Below, in pieces: positions 37,085 to 46,184 of a stretch of DNA of 64,000 bases. The stretch lies in assembly GCF_030065545.1 (NCBI RefSeq), contig NZ_JASJNC010000001.1:496001-560000 (forward strand), in the 5' to 3' direction. The position numbers and the translations under genes were made by a program. The DNA comes from Marinicella marina (GTDB lineage Bacteria; Pseudomonadota; Gammaproteobacteria; Xanthomonadales; Marinicellaceae). Numbering within the stretch: the first letter of the stretch is position 1; each line of letters opens with the position of its first letter. Below the pieces are notes generated by a model. It saw only the letters and a list, made by a program, of their open reading frames with translations, was not told the origin of the DNA and searched no databases.

Positions 37085-39066
37085 GGTGCACAAGTGGCAT
37101 TGACTTGTTGTTGGCTGACCAATTTATTTGGCCAGGGTCTGGGTACGGTGCCATCGATGGGCATGGTGGGCATCCAATTTGAGATGCGCTTAGGTTGTTG
37201 GTTAATTAACCAGTCGTAGATGGTCACGTTGGAAAGGATTTTAGTGATGTAGCCTCTGGTTTCTTTGTAGGGAATGGTTTCAATCCAAATGTCGGGTGAT
37301 TGAGAAAAGCCGGTGCTCCAATCAATTGACTTGCCCTCACCAGCATTGTACGCCGCTGCCACCAAGATGGGATGATTGAATTGTTTGTAGAGGTTTTTTT
37401 GGTATTGCACGCCCAGTTTGATGTTCAAAGCGGGCTGGTGTAATTCTCGGTTGTTGTTGAGGTTGAGGCCGAGTTGTTTAGCAATCGATTTGGCTGTCGG
37501 TGGAATCAGCTGCATCAAGCCATGGGCGTTGGCATGGGATACCGCATCTTTGGCCCAAGCACTTTCTTGTTTGATGATGGCCATGACCCACTGCGGCATC
37601 GGGTTGTTGCTGTTGGCTTCGTTTTTAATGATTTGTTCGTGGGCGATTGGATAACGCCAATCGTAATTGTGCCACAGGCCCAAGTCGGCCATGGTGGTGA
37701 TGACTTTGGCATACCAGCCCTCATCCTTGACCAAGGCAGCCAAAGCAATTTTTTCATCCCGACCCAAGGCTTTGTACTGGGTGTTCCACTCACGTCTGGC
37801 AGCCGTCATCAAGCCCGCATGATGTAATTCAATGGCGCGAACGATGGCTGGTGGTGGGGTGAAATTGGCTAAATTCGGTGTCACCGGTTTTTTGCACATG
37901 TGGTAGGGTTTGCGTAGGTGATCGGCAGCCAAAAAGCCATAGTAATTGGTTTTCAAACTCAAAGCTTCGAAGATTTTTTTGGCCTCTTTTTGTTTACCGG
38001 TTTTAGCCAGGGCGCGGGCGGTCCAGTATTGCCAGCGATCTTGTGTCAATTGGCGCAATGACATTTGTTTCAGGGCATCTAGGACACTGTGCCATTGTCC
38101 TGCATTTAAGTAATAACGCACAATCCATGCCAAGATTTGATCATCCTTCATGTTGCTGGGTAATTGTTGCATGGCATTGATAGAAAAAGGTTCATAATCA
38201 GTGGCAGCAAACAACGCCATGGTTCGTTCAATTTGGTGACGGTGCTCTTCTTCTAGGGCATGTGATGCCTTGATGTTGGGCCACATTTGATACAAGCTTG
38301 CAGGCTGTTTCTTGGCCATGCGCATGCTGGTTTTGAAAATTAACCATGGCAATTCAGCTTCACTGGGCCATTGAAACGAACTTTCGATACCGGTTTTAGG
38401 ATTGCGCATCAGTTCAATGGCATAATCAACCCAATGCGGGGCATTATTCAGTTGTGTCTTGAGGTGTTGTGCCAGTGAAATGTTGTTGCTTTCAAATGCC
38501 AGCTTGATTCGTTTTAGTAACAACTTATCATTTAAATGACCTTGTTGTTGCCACCATTTAAAAGCCGCATTACAACTGTCAGGTGCTGATAAGCCACTCA
38601 TCCACATGGCCTGAATCAGCGCAGGCAATCCTTGGGTTTGTTGTTGGTTGATTCTGGCCCGTAAGTACCAACATTGTCGATTGCCTTGATCAAAGCCATT
38701 GTGGTAATTGAGGTAGGTTGACCACTGTTTTTGTCGGCCTAACTCATTCAATAAATGCCGTTTGAGCTGTTTATTCAGCGGGCTGTCTGGGTGTTTCTTT
38801 TTAAAATCTGCTATGGCTTGTTCTGGTAGCGTTTTTATTTGGCTCCTGATTAAGGCATAGTCCAAATAATGGTCGATGGGGTAATTGTTCAGTGCCGCGC
38901 GTTTTTGGGTCACTTCTTGTGTTTTGCCTTGTAATGCTTTGGCATACAAAGACCTGAACAGTTTTCGTTCAGCATCGCTGCCAGCCATGAGCGGTGATGA
39001 GACCCACAGCAAACACATTACGGTGGTAATAACCAAAGTCAATGAGTGACTGAGTTTGTGGCTCAT
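37081..39066 (-). CDS. slt: Soluble lytic murein transglycosylase (Slt70-like)
   Basis: 661 residues with a signal peptide ([20 protein letters not shown]). A long superhelical TPR-like domain runs to about residue 470, then the SLT lysozyme-like domain: catalytic Glu near 501 in IIKQESAW, with [14 protein letters not shown] and [10 protein letters not shown] after it. Layout and length match E. coli Slt70 (645). A periplasmic enzyme that cleaves peptidoglycan to 1,6-anhydromuropeptides. Two bases separate it from the HD hydrolase gene, and it overlaps cca by four, so it is part of the packed operon. Confidence 0.95.
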   Translation of the reverse strand: MSHKLSHSLTLVITTVMCLLWVSSPLMAGSDAERKLFRSLYAKALQGKTQEVTQKRAALNNYPIDHYLDYALIRSQIKTLPEQAIADFKKKHPDSPLNKQLKRHLLNELGRQKQWSTYLNYHNGFDQGNRQCWYLRARINQQQTQGLPALIQAMWMSGLSAPDSCNAAFKWWQQQGHLNDKLLLKRIKLAFESNNISLAQHLKTQLNNAPHWVDYAIELMRNPKTGIESSFQWPSEAELPWLIFKTSMRMAKKQPASLYQMWPNIKASHALEEEHRHQIERTMALFAATDYEPFSINAMQQLPSNMKDDQILAWIVRYYLNAGQWHSVLDALKQMSLRQLTQDRWQYWTARALAKTGKQKEAKKIFEALSLKTNYYGFLAADHLRKPYHMCKKPVTPNLANFTPPPAIVRAIELHHAGLMTAARREWNTQYKALGRDEKIALAALVKDEGWYAKVITTMADLGLWHNYDWRYPIAHEQIIKNEANSNNPMPQWVMAIIKQESAWAKDAVSHANAHGLMQLIPPTAKSIAKQLGLNLNNNRELHQPALNIKLGVQYQKNLYKQFNHPILVAAAYNAGEGKSIDWSTGFSQSPDIWIETIPYKETRGYITKILSNVTIYDWLINQQPKRISNWMPTMPIDGTVPRPWPNKLVSQQQVNATCAP

Positions 39067-39068
39067 AA

Positions 39069-39725
39069 TTAACTGATTTCCTGTTCTAGTTGTTGTAAGA
39101 AGGACCGCATGTATTGGTCTCTTTGAGTGGCTTCCTGTCTTCCAGATTTGGTCTGAAAAGTATCTCTCAAGGTCAATAGCTTGGTATAAAAATGATCAAT
39201 GATGGCGGCCTGATCGTCAGCTTTCCTATGATAACAAAAAGGGTCTTCATGAAATGTTAAAGGATTGCCAAATTGTGCGCCCACCAGCAATGTTCGGGCT
39301 ATGCCAATGGCACCCAATGCATCCATTCGATCGGCATCTTGTACCACTTTAGCCTCCAAGGTTTCGCAAGCTATGTTGGCTGAGAAACTGTGGGCAATAA
39401 TGGCATGGTGAATGGCTGGCCAGTCGGTGTGCGGGTATTGCCACTGTTGCAGTAACTCAATGGCTTCATCGGCTGCCATTTTCGATGCTTGGTTGCGCAA
39501 TGGTGACGACTTTTCTACTTGCACACAATCATGCAGCCATGCCGCGGGTAGCACCACCCAGAGGTTGGCTGCTTCGGCGGCACAGAACTGTTTAGCAGAT
39601 TTAACCACCCGTTTGATGTGAGCAATGTCATGACCCGCATCAGCTGCTTCAACTGTGGCAATGTGCGATTCAAACACAGCCTCCCAATGATTCAGTTGTT
39701 GATCTGTCATGGTTGTTAAAGTCAT
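39069..39725 (-). CDS. HD-domain phosphohydrolase
   Basis: About 218 residues. HD-superfamily signature: GHDIAHIKRV, WLHDC (the HD pair), AHSFSANI and DADRMDALGAIGIAR. The layout resembles the YedJ/YpgQ group of nucleotide or phosphate-ester hydrolases. The ATG at 39725 follows the rdgC stop by one base, suggesting coupling. An internal ATG at 39710 and a TTG at 39740 are other possible starts. Specific substrate not visible. Confidence 0.87.
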   Translation of the reverse strand: MTLTTMTDQQLNHWEAVFESHIATVEAADAGHDIAHIKRVVKSAKQFCAAEAANLWVVLPAAWLHDCVQVEKSSPLRNQASKMAADEAIELLQQWQYPHTDWPAIHHAIIAHSFSANIACETLEAKVVQDADRMDALGAIGIARTLLVGAQFGNPLTFHEDPFCYHRKADDQAAIIDHFYTKLLTLRDTFQTKSGRQEATQRDQYMRSFLQQLEQEIS

Positions 39726-39726
39726 A

Positions 39727-40626
39727 TCAATGGCTACCAAACACCTCGAATAAAGCTTTCAATAAAGCCCGTAATTCTAGACTGAACAAAGTGAAGCGGC
39801 TGTCTAATAACTGCCATTCTGACTCGATGGATTCATCATCCAGTTGGTCTAGCACGATGTCAGTGAATTTGATTTTCTTGATGCCCATGTCATGCGCCAA
39901 TACCAACTCAACCCGGTCATGGTAGGCCAGTCCCAACTCAGTGACCAGGTAGCCGTTGTCAATGTGCTGTTTCATCTGGTCATCTAAATGTGCAATGTTT
40001 CTGCCTCTGACCACGCCTTTGGAGTCATCTAAAGTTTCCAGCACAATCTCGCTGTCCAATTCAAAGCCACCATCACCCTGTGCTTTGATTACCCACTGTG
40101 TCAGCACTTGAGCCATGGAAGAAGAGGGGCCAAATGCCGCAGCTTTGAACGAGCCCAATGTTTGTCGTAATTGGGATACCAAATCCTCGGCAGCATTCTG
40201 ACTGGCACAATCGACCACCAGTAAATTCAGCTTGAGATCGATGTAAGCGCTGACGGTTTTGGGTTTGATGAAAGCTTGCGGCAACATCTCTAACATCAAT
40301 TGTTGTTTCATGTCAGTTTGTTGTTTGCGTCCTGGTTTTTGTCCTGATTCAGCTTTGATCGAATCAAGTTGTTGGTTCAGTTGGTGGTTGACCACCGCAG
40401 CAGGTAACACTTTTTCTTCAACTCCTAAGGTAAATAACAAAGCATCACCGCTTTGTAAAACAAACAATTCACTGCCAGAGCCAAAGGGTGAAACCCAGCC
40501 TTTTGAAACCGCCTCCATTGGCGCACAAGACTTCAATGCATCATTTTTCAGCGCATCTGAGAGCTGTTCAGCATCCATTGAAAAAGCTTCGTTGAGTTGA
40601 AACAAACGGGCATTTTTAAACCACAT
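39727..40626 (-). CDS. rdgC: Recombination-associated protein RdgC
   Basis: 299 residues, the usual RdgC length. The N-terminus (MWFKNARLFQLNE) and segments GWVSPFG and LRALLKALFEV at the end match the family. RdgC is a ring-shaped dimer that encircles DNA and restrains RecA loading. It is first in the rdgC-HD-slt-cca-M14-sulfotransferase operon. A modest ribosome site (GGATG) lies before the ATG. Confidence 0.94.
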   Translation of the reverse strand: MWFKNARLFQLNEAFSMDAEQLSDALKNDALKSCAPMEAVSKGWVSPFGSGSELFVLQSGDALLFTLGVEEKVLPAAVVNHQLNQQLDSIKAESGQKPGRKQQTDMKQQLMLEMLPQAFIKPKTVSAYIDLKLNLLVVDCASQNAAEDLVSQLRQTLGSFKAAAFGPSSSMAQVLTQWVIKAQGDGGFELDSEIVLETLDDSKGVVRGRNIAHLDDQMKQHIDNGYLVTELGLAYHDRVELVLAHDMGIKKIKFTDIVLDQLDDESIESEWQLLDSRFTLFSLELRALLKALFEVFGSH

Positions 40627-40714
40627 AAATCATCCAAAATTAAAAACCTCCATTTTAGTCAATTCTGTGAACGAAGATTGACAAAATGTGAGAAATTGTG
40701 GAGGAAAAAATCTG

Positions 40715-40727
40715 CTTATGGTATTTT
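40715..40727 (+). promoter_or_regulatory. Extended -10 promoter element, copy 1
   Basis: CTTATGGTATTTT contains an extended -10 (TG-n-TATTTT). The same 13 bases recur at 41032-41044 before the second arginine-rich gene, at nearly the same distance from its ATG (about 60 bases). Confidence 0.55.
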
Positions 40728-40788
40728 AATGTTGGGTACAAAAAAAATCATTGTACGTAGCAGGACAATAAATAATCAAGGTGATGGC

Positions 40789-40974
40789 ATGTTTGGGTTT
40801 TTTAAAAAAAAGAAAAAAGCAGTAAAAAGGGTTGATAAGCGAAAAAGGCAACGGCGTTCAGGTCAGCAAAGACGAGAGGAATTTCGTTGGGAGGAAGATA
40901 ACAAGCAAGACCGTCGGTCTCATGTTGACCGCAGAAAAGGTAATGACACGTGGGATGAAACCAATACCAAGTAG
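40789..40974 (+). CDS. Small arginine-rich protein (DRR repeats), copy 1
   Basis: 61 residues. After MFGFFKKKKKAVKRV the protein is almost all charged, with QDRRSHVDRRKGN near the end and RQRRSGQQRREEFRWEE in the middle. An AAGG-type ribosome site lies before the ATG at 40789, which is preferred to the longer frame from 40597 because that part has no protein-like composition. It pairs with a second gene of the same kind at 41101, both behind the same promoter-like 13-base element. Expected to be disordered and able to bind nucleic acid or an acidic surface; this is inference. No known family recalled. Confidence 0.68.
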   Translation: MFGFFKKKKKAVKRVDKRKRQRRSGQQRREEFRWEEDNKQDRRSHVDRRKGNDTWDETNTK

Positions 40975-41031
40975 AACAAAAACAGCACAATAGCGCAAAA
41001 AACCAACGGCATTTACTGTATTTTGATTGGC

Positions 41032-41044
41032 CTTATGGTATTTT
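41032..41044 (+). promoter_or_regulatory. Extended -10 promoter element, copy 2
   Basis: Exact second copy of CTTATGGTATTTT, and the following GTTGGGT is also seen after copy 1 with a small change. This supports duplication of gene plus promoter. Confidence 0.55.
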
Positions 41045-41100
41045 GGTTGGGTGTGAATCCATTGTTGGATGAATCATTAACAATGTAAAAAGGTATAAAT

Positions 41101-41268
41101 ATGTTTGAGACCAGAACCGCCTCACAAAGTGGCAACAAGAAAAAAATTCGCTACGAGCCGATTGAAAGAAGGCGCAAAAGCCGCCGCGATGCTTCATCTG
41201 ATCGCCGCACTGAACCCAGAGATGATGGTTCCACAGACCGTCGACAAAAGCACGACAGACGCAAGTAG
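41101..41268 (+). CDS. Small arginine-rich protein (DRR repeats), copy 2
   Basis: 55 residues beginning MFETRTASQSGNKKKIRYEP and ending with repeated Asp-Arg-Arg units (SDRRTEPRDD, STDRRQKHDRRK). A ribosome site (AAAAGG) lies about eight bases upstream. It resembles copy 1 in start (MF), composition, DRR spacing and upstream promoter element, though the two differ residue by residue. No annotated domain recognised. Ends 18 bases before the convergent saccharopine-dehydrogenase-like gene. Confidence 0.68.
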   Translation: MFETRTASQSGNKKKIRYEPIERRRKSRRDASSDRRTEPRDDGSTDRRQKHDRRK

Positions 41269-41286
41269 ACCTGACTTTTAAATTTG

Positions 41287-42408
41287 TCAGGCTGTGGTTG
41301 TTTTAATCTCACAGTCGGTTAGCTCGCGCAAGTATTCTTCCAAGCTGATTAAATTGACACAAGGCAACACCCCAATCTGATAGTCGCCCGTCAGTATTTT
41401 ATCGGCCATGACAATGGCTGGAACGGCAGGTATTTGTGGGCCGTGGTTGTTAAAAGCCTCAATAAACCAAGTCTTCTCTAACAGCTGATCACTTCCGTCT
41501 TCTGCCATAACATGCACATGCATGCCACCATCACAACTACCAAACCGATCGAACCACCGGCTCATTTTGAGCAGTCCTTGGGCATGTTTTTCAGGTTTAA
41601 GCGGTACCCCCAATCTGATTAACCAAGCCAACAAACCGATACACCTGTGCAGTGACTTACTTTCCATGCCTGCAGCGAAAGACAATTTTTTTATGTTGAA
41701 ATAACCGGGTAATAAGTCCAAGTCTGGTGCTTCGCAATTACTCATCAACCGCTCCTTTACATTCGGATAAGTTTGTAGATAGGTATCCATCCAACCGTAT
41801 TTTTTAGTTGGGTTGCCTTGCCATGAACGCATCGGTTTACCCAGATAGGAAAGTACCGCTTGGGTTGTAGCCAGCCCCCTGGGAGTGCGCTGACCGGGAG
41901 AAATGCCGATGTCGACCTGGTTAAAATGTTGGATTTTGAACTTGTTTTTTAGGTAAGTTAAAGCCGCAGAAGACAAAGCCGGAACGGTACTGGCAGCGGT
42001 GATGGCCGAGACCTGTTTGGATTGGGCCAAGGCATCCAATTCACTCATCTGATTAACGTAATCACGCGAATCAGCCAAATCGATACAGTGCGCCCCTGTT
42101 TTGATGATGGTTCTTGCAATGGTGGTGTCTTGACCTTGAAATGGGCCACAGGTATGTATCACTAAATCAGGTTTAAGTTTATTTAAATGCACTTTCAGCT
42201 GCTGACCGACATCAAAACAAGAGACCTTAACCCGCGCATTGATGTTGTGCGCCAAGATACTGAGCTTGAGGTTTTGAGCTTGGTGAAAATGACGACCATT
42301 GATGGTCACCAGATAACCCTTGTCACACAAAGCACGCACAATGCGACTGCCAAAGGTGCCATAACCTCCCAATACCAAGACGTGCTTGCTGTCAGTCGTG
42401 GTGTTCAT
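41287..42408 (-). CDS. Saccharopine-dehydrogenase-like NAD(P)-binding protein
   Basis: 373 residues. A Rossmann fold opens the protein: VLVLGGYGTFGSRIVRAL (G-x-G-x-x-G type), then the CGPFQGQ loop and DLADSRDYV, as in saccharopine dehydrogenase-like oxidoreductases. The C-terminal domain is unlike true saccharopine dehydrogenase, so the substrate is unknown. Its start overlaps the DUF4166 gene by 17 bases. The two families are, as I recall, also found fused in one protein, which supports a joint function. Confidence 0.87.
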   Translation of the reverse strand: MNTTTDSKHVLVLGGYGTFGSRIVRALCDKGYLVTINGRHFHQAQNLKLSILAHNINARVKVSCFDVGQQLKVHLNKLKPDLVIHTCGPFQGQDTTIARTIIKTGAHCIDLADSRDYVNQMSELDALAQSKQVSAITAASTVPALSSAALTYLKNKFKIQHFNQVDIGISPGQRTPRGLATTQAVLSYLGKPMRSWQGNPTKKYGWMDTYLQTYPNVKERLMSNCEAPDLDLLPGYFNIKKLSFAAGMESKSLHRCIGLLAWLIRLGVPLKPEKHAQGLLKMSRWFDRFGSCDGGMHVHVMAEDGSDQLLEKTWFIEAFNNHGPQIPAVPAIVMADKILTGDYQIGVLPCVNLISLEEYLRELTDCEIKTTTA

Positions 42409-43009
42409 GAAAAATTCCTGTTTGGTAAAAAGTCCTTTTCAACACAGGGTGATCCATGGTGATGCTGAAGCGAAAGTTCCCTTGTCCTAAATCTTGGTGT
42501 ATGACGTGGGTTTTACCTGGGCTGAGCCAATGGGGCAGGGGCAGATACCAGCGCATAAATTTCCACACATAGCGGCTGCTTACAAAGTGTAGTTCGCCGC
42601 TTTTAGCAAACACATCCAAGAACATACCAAAACCACCACCGACCATTTCCATCATTTGGCCTTGATCATCTTTTTTCACCGAGGTTACACTGAATGGTTT
42701 TTTATTGGGAAAATAATAGGTGCGGCACCAATAAACCCCAGGGCGGTCCGGGCGGGTGGTCAAAACCACATCCATGGGGATGTTCTTGCCTTGGTATGGG
42801 CTCAATGGGTTACCAATGATTTTAGTCAAAAAAGCAAACAACCAACCCGCTTTTGAACAAGCCACCACTTCCATGTTGCCTTTGTAAACGATGGGCTTGT
42901 CAGCGGTGGGTAAGCGATTGAAACGACGTTGAACAGCGGGATGAAGCCGGTGCCAATTTTTACCCAAATGCCATTTGATGTGGTTGTTTCCTTGGTTTTG
43001 CTTGTGCAC
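42392..43009 (-). CDS. DUF4166-family protein
   Basis: 205 residues, cytosolic. It begins with WHRLHPAVQRRFNR and has PDRPGVYWCRTYYFP, GGGFGMFLDV and FVSSRYVWKFMRWYLPLPHW, features I associate with DUF4166. The start appears to be GTG at 43009 with no strong ribosome site. It is upstream of, and overlapping, the saccharopine-dehydrogenase-like gene. The family's activity is unknown to me. Confidence 0.75.
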   Translation of the reverse strand: MHKQNQGNNHIKWHLGKNWHRLHPAVQRRFNRLPTADKPIVYKGNMEVVACSKAGWLFAFLTKIIGNPLSPYQGKNIPMDVVLTTRPDRPGVYWCRTYYFPNKKPFSVTSVKKDDQGQMMEMVGGGFGMFLDVFAKSGELHFVSSRYVWKFMRWYLPLPHWLSPGKTHVIHQDLGQGNFRFSITMDHPVLKRTFYQTGIFHEHHD

Positions 43010-43292
43010 AGTCGTTGGCCTGCAAATCGATGGTTACTATTATACTACAGCACCCTGTTTGGTGGGCTGAATTTCACTTGCAAAACAAACGCTAACCACG
43101 CCTGAGGCTTGCTTGGAGACTTTCAACAACAAGACAAAACATATCATTTGGAACATAGGTTTCATCAAAGCAGTATAGGGTTTCATTTTAAAGCTAGCAA
43201 TAGGCTGACATTCAAATGGCTGTAGCAAACTTTAATCACAAAAATTTCAAAAAAATTATAACCAAATTAATCTTAGCTGCGTTTAAGCTGAC

Positions 43293-43844
43293 ATGATGAA
43301 CGAAATCGACCAGCAGATCGTACAGCGCGCCGCTCAAGGTGATAAACAAGCCTTTCGCTTGATTGTGTTGCATTATGCGACAGCTGTTAATCGATTGGCA
43401 TACCGATATACGGCTGATGCCAGTTATGCAGAAGACATTGCACAAGAAACATTCATCAAGGCATTTCAAGCGATAAATCGCTACCAAGCCAACGCCAAGT
43501 TTTCAACCTGGTTGCTCAGAATAACCACCAACAGTGCCATTGACTATTTGCGTAAATCTAATCGGCTATTAGCAGATTCGTTGGATACAGAAGACCTGCA
43601 ACAAGACATTCCAGACCACGGCATCAACACTGAAGATCACTTGGATTTGAACCAACGGCTGAGCCAAGCCATGTCTGATTTAAGTGATGTGGAAAGGTTG
43701 GCGGTGACCATGAAGCATCACCAAGGCTATTCGATTAATGAAACAGCTCAAGTATTGAACATTAAAAGTAATGCCTGTAAACAAACCATATTCCGCGCGG
43801 TACAAAAACTGCGTAAACAATTGACCACAGGGGCAAATGTATGA
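43293..43844 (+). CDS. RpoE-type ECF sigma factor
   Basis: 183 residues with sigma-2 (about 12-80; YAEDIAQETFIKAFQAINRY, STWLLRITTNSAIDYLRK) and sigma-4 (about 125-178; DVERLAVTMKHHQGYSINETAQVLNI plus the DNA-binding helix SNACKQTIFRAVQKLRK). Regions 1 and 3 are absent, as in ECF factors. A second ATG (43296) is an equally good start. It overlaps the anti-sigma-like gene by four bases, a usual pairing. It probably directs transcription of its own operon, although I could not identify a clear ECF promoter in the 60 bases upstream. The preceding 283 bases (43010-43292) hold no gene I can support. Confidence 0.94.
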   Translation: MMNEIDQQIVQRAAQGDKQAFRLIVLHYATAVNRLAYRYTADASYAEDIAQETFIKAFQAINRYQANAKFSTWLLRITTNSAIDYLRKSNRLLADSLDTEDLQQDIPDHGINTEDHLDLNQRLSQAMSDLSDVERLAVTMKHHQGYSINETAQVLNIKSNACKQTIFRAVQKLRKQLTTGANV

Positions 43845-44572
43845 AACACATTGATGATGAAAAGCTATTGATGGTTTACTTAGGTGAAGCCAGTCAAGAA
43901 GAGACTGATGCTGTTTTGCAATCAAAACAAGCCTGTGAACAATTGGACCAACTGGAGGCTGATATGCAAGCCATAGAAAACGCATCTAATGCACACAACC
44001 AGAATCCATTGCCAGCTGATTATGGACAACAATTGTGGCACCAGATTGCCGACCAATTAGAAAGTCCTGCTGAAAATAAAGTGAGCTGGTGGCATAAACT
44101 TCAGAGCTACATGCTACAGCCACATTATTCCCTGGCCAGTTTTGTCTTGGTTGCAGGTTTGGTTATGGTGGCATTTTGGGCTGGTAGACAACAAGTGAAT
44201 GGTGGCATTGATGGGCAACTACAAGAGCAGTTATTGGCCCAAAATATTCAGTTACACCTGACACAAAGCGAAATTTTTCTGACCCAAGTCAGTAATGGCA
44301 ATGGCACCAGTACTATGCAATCAACAGCACAACGCTTGCTGACATCGAACCGCATTTTTAAACAAGCTTTGGCCAATTACGAGGGCCAGTTTACCCAACA
44401 AATTTTAAAGAATTTAGAACCGGTGTTGCTGGAATATGCCAACAACCCGGCCAACCAAATCCATGGCCAACAACCCGCTGCCAACTGGGTCAATAACTCA
44501 ACCTCGAATGACCTGATGTTTCAAATCAAAACAATGAAGAAACAATTGGCAGAGAAAAACGACATTATTTAG
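43841..44572 (+). CDS. Membrane-bound anti-sigma-like protein
   Basis: 243 residues. The N-terminal ~90 residues are cytosolic and acidic, beginning HIDDEKLLMVYLGEASQEE, as in anti-sigma factors that bind sigma. One membrane helix (about 105-123, SLASFVLVAGLVMVAFWAG) follows. The periplasmic part (124-243) is helical and Gln/Asn-rich with coiled-coil character. No zinc HxxxCxxC motif is present, so it is not a ZAS-type anti-sigma. Overlap with the sigma gene (ATGA) and the membrane layout support the call. Ten bases separate it from the HEAT-repeat gene. Confidence 0.8.
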   Translation: MKHIDDEKLLMVYLGEASQEETDAVLQSKQACEQLDQLEADMQAIENASNAHNQNPLPADYGQQLWHQIADQLESPAENKVSWWHKLQSYMLQPHYSLASFVLVAGLVMVAFWAGRQQVNGGIDGQLQEQLLAQNIQLHLTQSEIFLTQVSNGNGTSTMQSTAQRLLTSNRIFKQALANYEGQFTQQILKNLEPVLLEYANNPANQIHGQQPAANWVNNSTSNDLMFQIKTMKKQLAEKNDII

Positions 44573-44582
44573 GAGCAGAACC

Positions 44583-46109
44583 ATGCGTGTATCAATAAAA
44601 AAAATTACCATGCTGATTTTATTATTCAGTACCCCAGCCATTTATGGCGCTGATAAAGAGGCCACAGAAGCTTATGAATTCGGTCATGCCGCCATGATGA
44701 GCAAAGACTGGAATGATGCCATTGGAGCCTTTGAACAAGCTGCCAAAGAACGCGAGCTGAAGGCGGCTGCAAAGTATTGGCAGGCTTATTCACACTATAA
44801 GATCAAACAAAAAGCCCAAGCCAAAAGGTTGCTTGAACGTCTGATCAAGAACCACCCTGAAAGTGACTGGGTTGATGATGCCCAAGTGCTGTTGTTTGAA
44901 CATGGTGATGGCGGTGAAAACTCAAGTCACCAAGCAGCATTGGATGAAGAGTTGAAGCTGTTCACTTTACAACAAATCATGTTCAACAACCCAGCAAAAG
45001 CCTTGCCTAAAATCCAAGCCATGCTAAAAACTTCTGAGTCAATGCGCGTCAAACAAAACGCGATTCAGTTACTGGGCTTAAGTGACAGTGATGAGGTGGT
45101 TGATTATTTGTTCGGATTCGCCACGTCTGAAACCAACAGAAGTCTAAAGCAACAAGCCATCCAAATGCTCAGCTTAAGAGACAGTGATAAGAGTCGTGAA
45201 AAATTGAAAAAGCTCTATGAGAACTCGCAAGACAAAGAAATTAAATCAGCGATTATTCAAGGGTTTATTCACCATGATGACAATGATGAATTGATCTCGA
45301 TGTTGAAACAAGAAACGGACCCTGAACTTAATCATTATTTGATTCAAATGTTGGGTATCAAAGGAGAATCAGCTGCACTGAAAAACCTCTATAAAAAGTC
45401 TATAGGAGACAGTAAGCGAGCCATCATGGAGGCATTGGCTTTATCAGGTGATGCCAGTTTTTTGTATGAGGTGATTGATAGTGAAACAGACCAAGAAATC
45501 AAAAACCAAGCGATCCATTCTTTGATCATGGTTGATGATGACAACATGGGTGATTACTTAGCAAAATTATATAAAAAAGCAAAGAATGAATCTGAAAAAG
45601 ACGTCATCAGCAGTGTGTTCATAGCCACTGATGTAGATGCGGATGTGATAGTTGATATTCTGAAATCTGAGAGCAGCCAAGGTCGAAAAGCGCACCTGAT
45701 AAATACCTTAATGGCGATGGATGAAGTCAAAGCGTTGCAGTCAGTTTATGTGGATGAGACAGATGGTGAAATTAAAAGTCAGATTATAAGACACTTGGGG
45801 ATTATGGATGCCACTGATGTTTTGATGAACATGTACAAAGACGATCCATCTTTAGCGAATGACGATGCTTTTTTCGAAGCCTTTGGGATGTCATCTACTG
45901 AGTTGGATGAGGACTTTTTAATGGCCAGATTCAAAGAAGGCGACCACCAAGTTAAAGACGGCGTACTCAATGCCCTCATGATGCAAGATAATTCAGAAGT
46001 CATGGTGAAATTGCTGAAAACAGAAACAGACCATGAAATCAAAAAGAAAATCATTCAAATGATCGGCATGACCAACCCTGATGCATTGATTGATGCCATA
46101 GAAGATTGA
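44583..46109 (+). CDS. Exported TPR/HEAT-repeat protein
   Basis: 508 residues with a signal peptide (RVSIKKITMLILLFSTPAIYG). Residues ~25-100 are a TPR-like segment (AYEFGHAAMMSKDWNDAIGA, then AKRLLERLIKNHPESDWVDD). From ~140 to the end there are about eleven 31-33-residue HEAT-like repeats, such as KQNAIQLLGLSDSDEVVDYL, KQQAIQMLSLRDSDKSREKL, KNQAIHSLIMVDDDNMGDYL and KKKIIQMIGMTNPDALIDAI. An excellent ribosome site (AGGAG) precedes it. Being exported and encoded with an ECF sigma/anti-sigma pair, it is probably a periplasmic partner or sensor of that system. No enzymatic motif is seen. Confidence 0.87.
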   Translation: MRVSIKKITMLILLFSTPAIYGADKEATEAYEFGHAAMMSKDWNDAIGAFEQAAKERELKAAAKYWQAYSHYKIKQKAQAKRLLERLIKNHPESDWVDDAQVLLFEHGDGGENSSHQAALDEELKLFTLQQIMFNNPAKALPKIQAMLKTSESMRVKQNAIQLLGLSDSDEVVDYLFGFATSETNRSLKQQAIQMLSLRDSDKSREKLKKLYENSQDKEIKSAIIQGFIHHDDNDELISMLKQETDPELNHYLIQMLGIKGESAALKNLYKKSIGDSKRAIMEALALSGDASFLYEVIDSETDQEIKNQAIHSLIMVDDDNMGDYLAKLYKKAKNESEKDVISSVFIATDVDADVIVDILKSESSQGRKAHLINTLMAMDEVKALQSVYVDETDGEIKSQIIRHLGIMDATDVLMNMYKDDPSLANDDAFFEAFGMSSTELDEDFLMARFKEGDHQVKDGVLNALMMQDNSEVMVKLLKTETDHEIKKKIIQMIGMTNPDALIDAIED

Positions 46110-46152
46110 AATAAACAATTCCCCCGAACACTGATTAATTATAAAACCATGC

Positions 46153-46172
46153 GCTCGTCAATTTTGACGAGC
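46153..46172 (+). promoter_or_regulatory. Hairpin just before the second HEAT gene
   Basis: GCTCGTCA pairs perfectly with TGACGAGC around a 4-base loop. It ends a few bases before the ribosome site (AGGAG) of the gene at 46185. There is no T run, so it is more likely an mRNA processing or translation-control hairpin than a terminator. Confidence 0.5.
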
Positions 46173-46184
46173 CTACAGGAGACT

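Noticed and set aside
43040-43228. Minus-strand 62-codon frame upstream of the DUF4166 gene
   Set aside because: Starts with TTG, lacks a ribosome site and has no recognisable domain; treated as non-coding.
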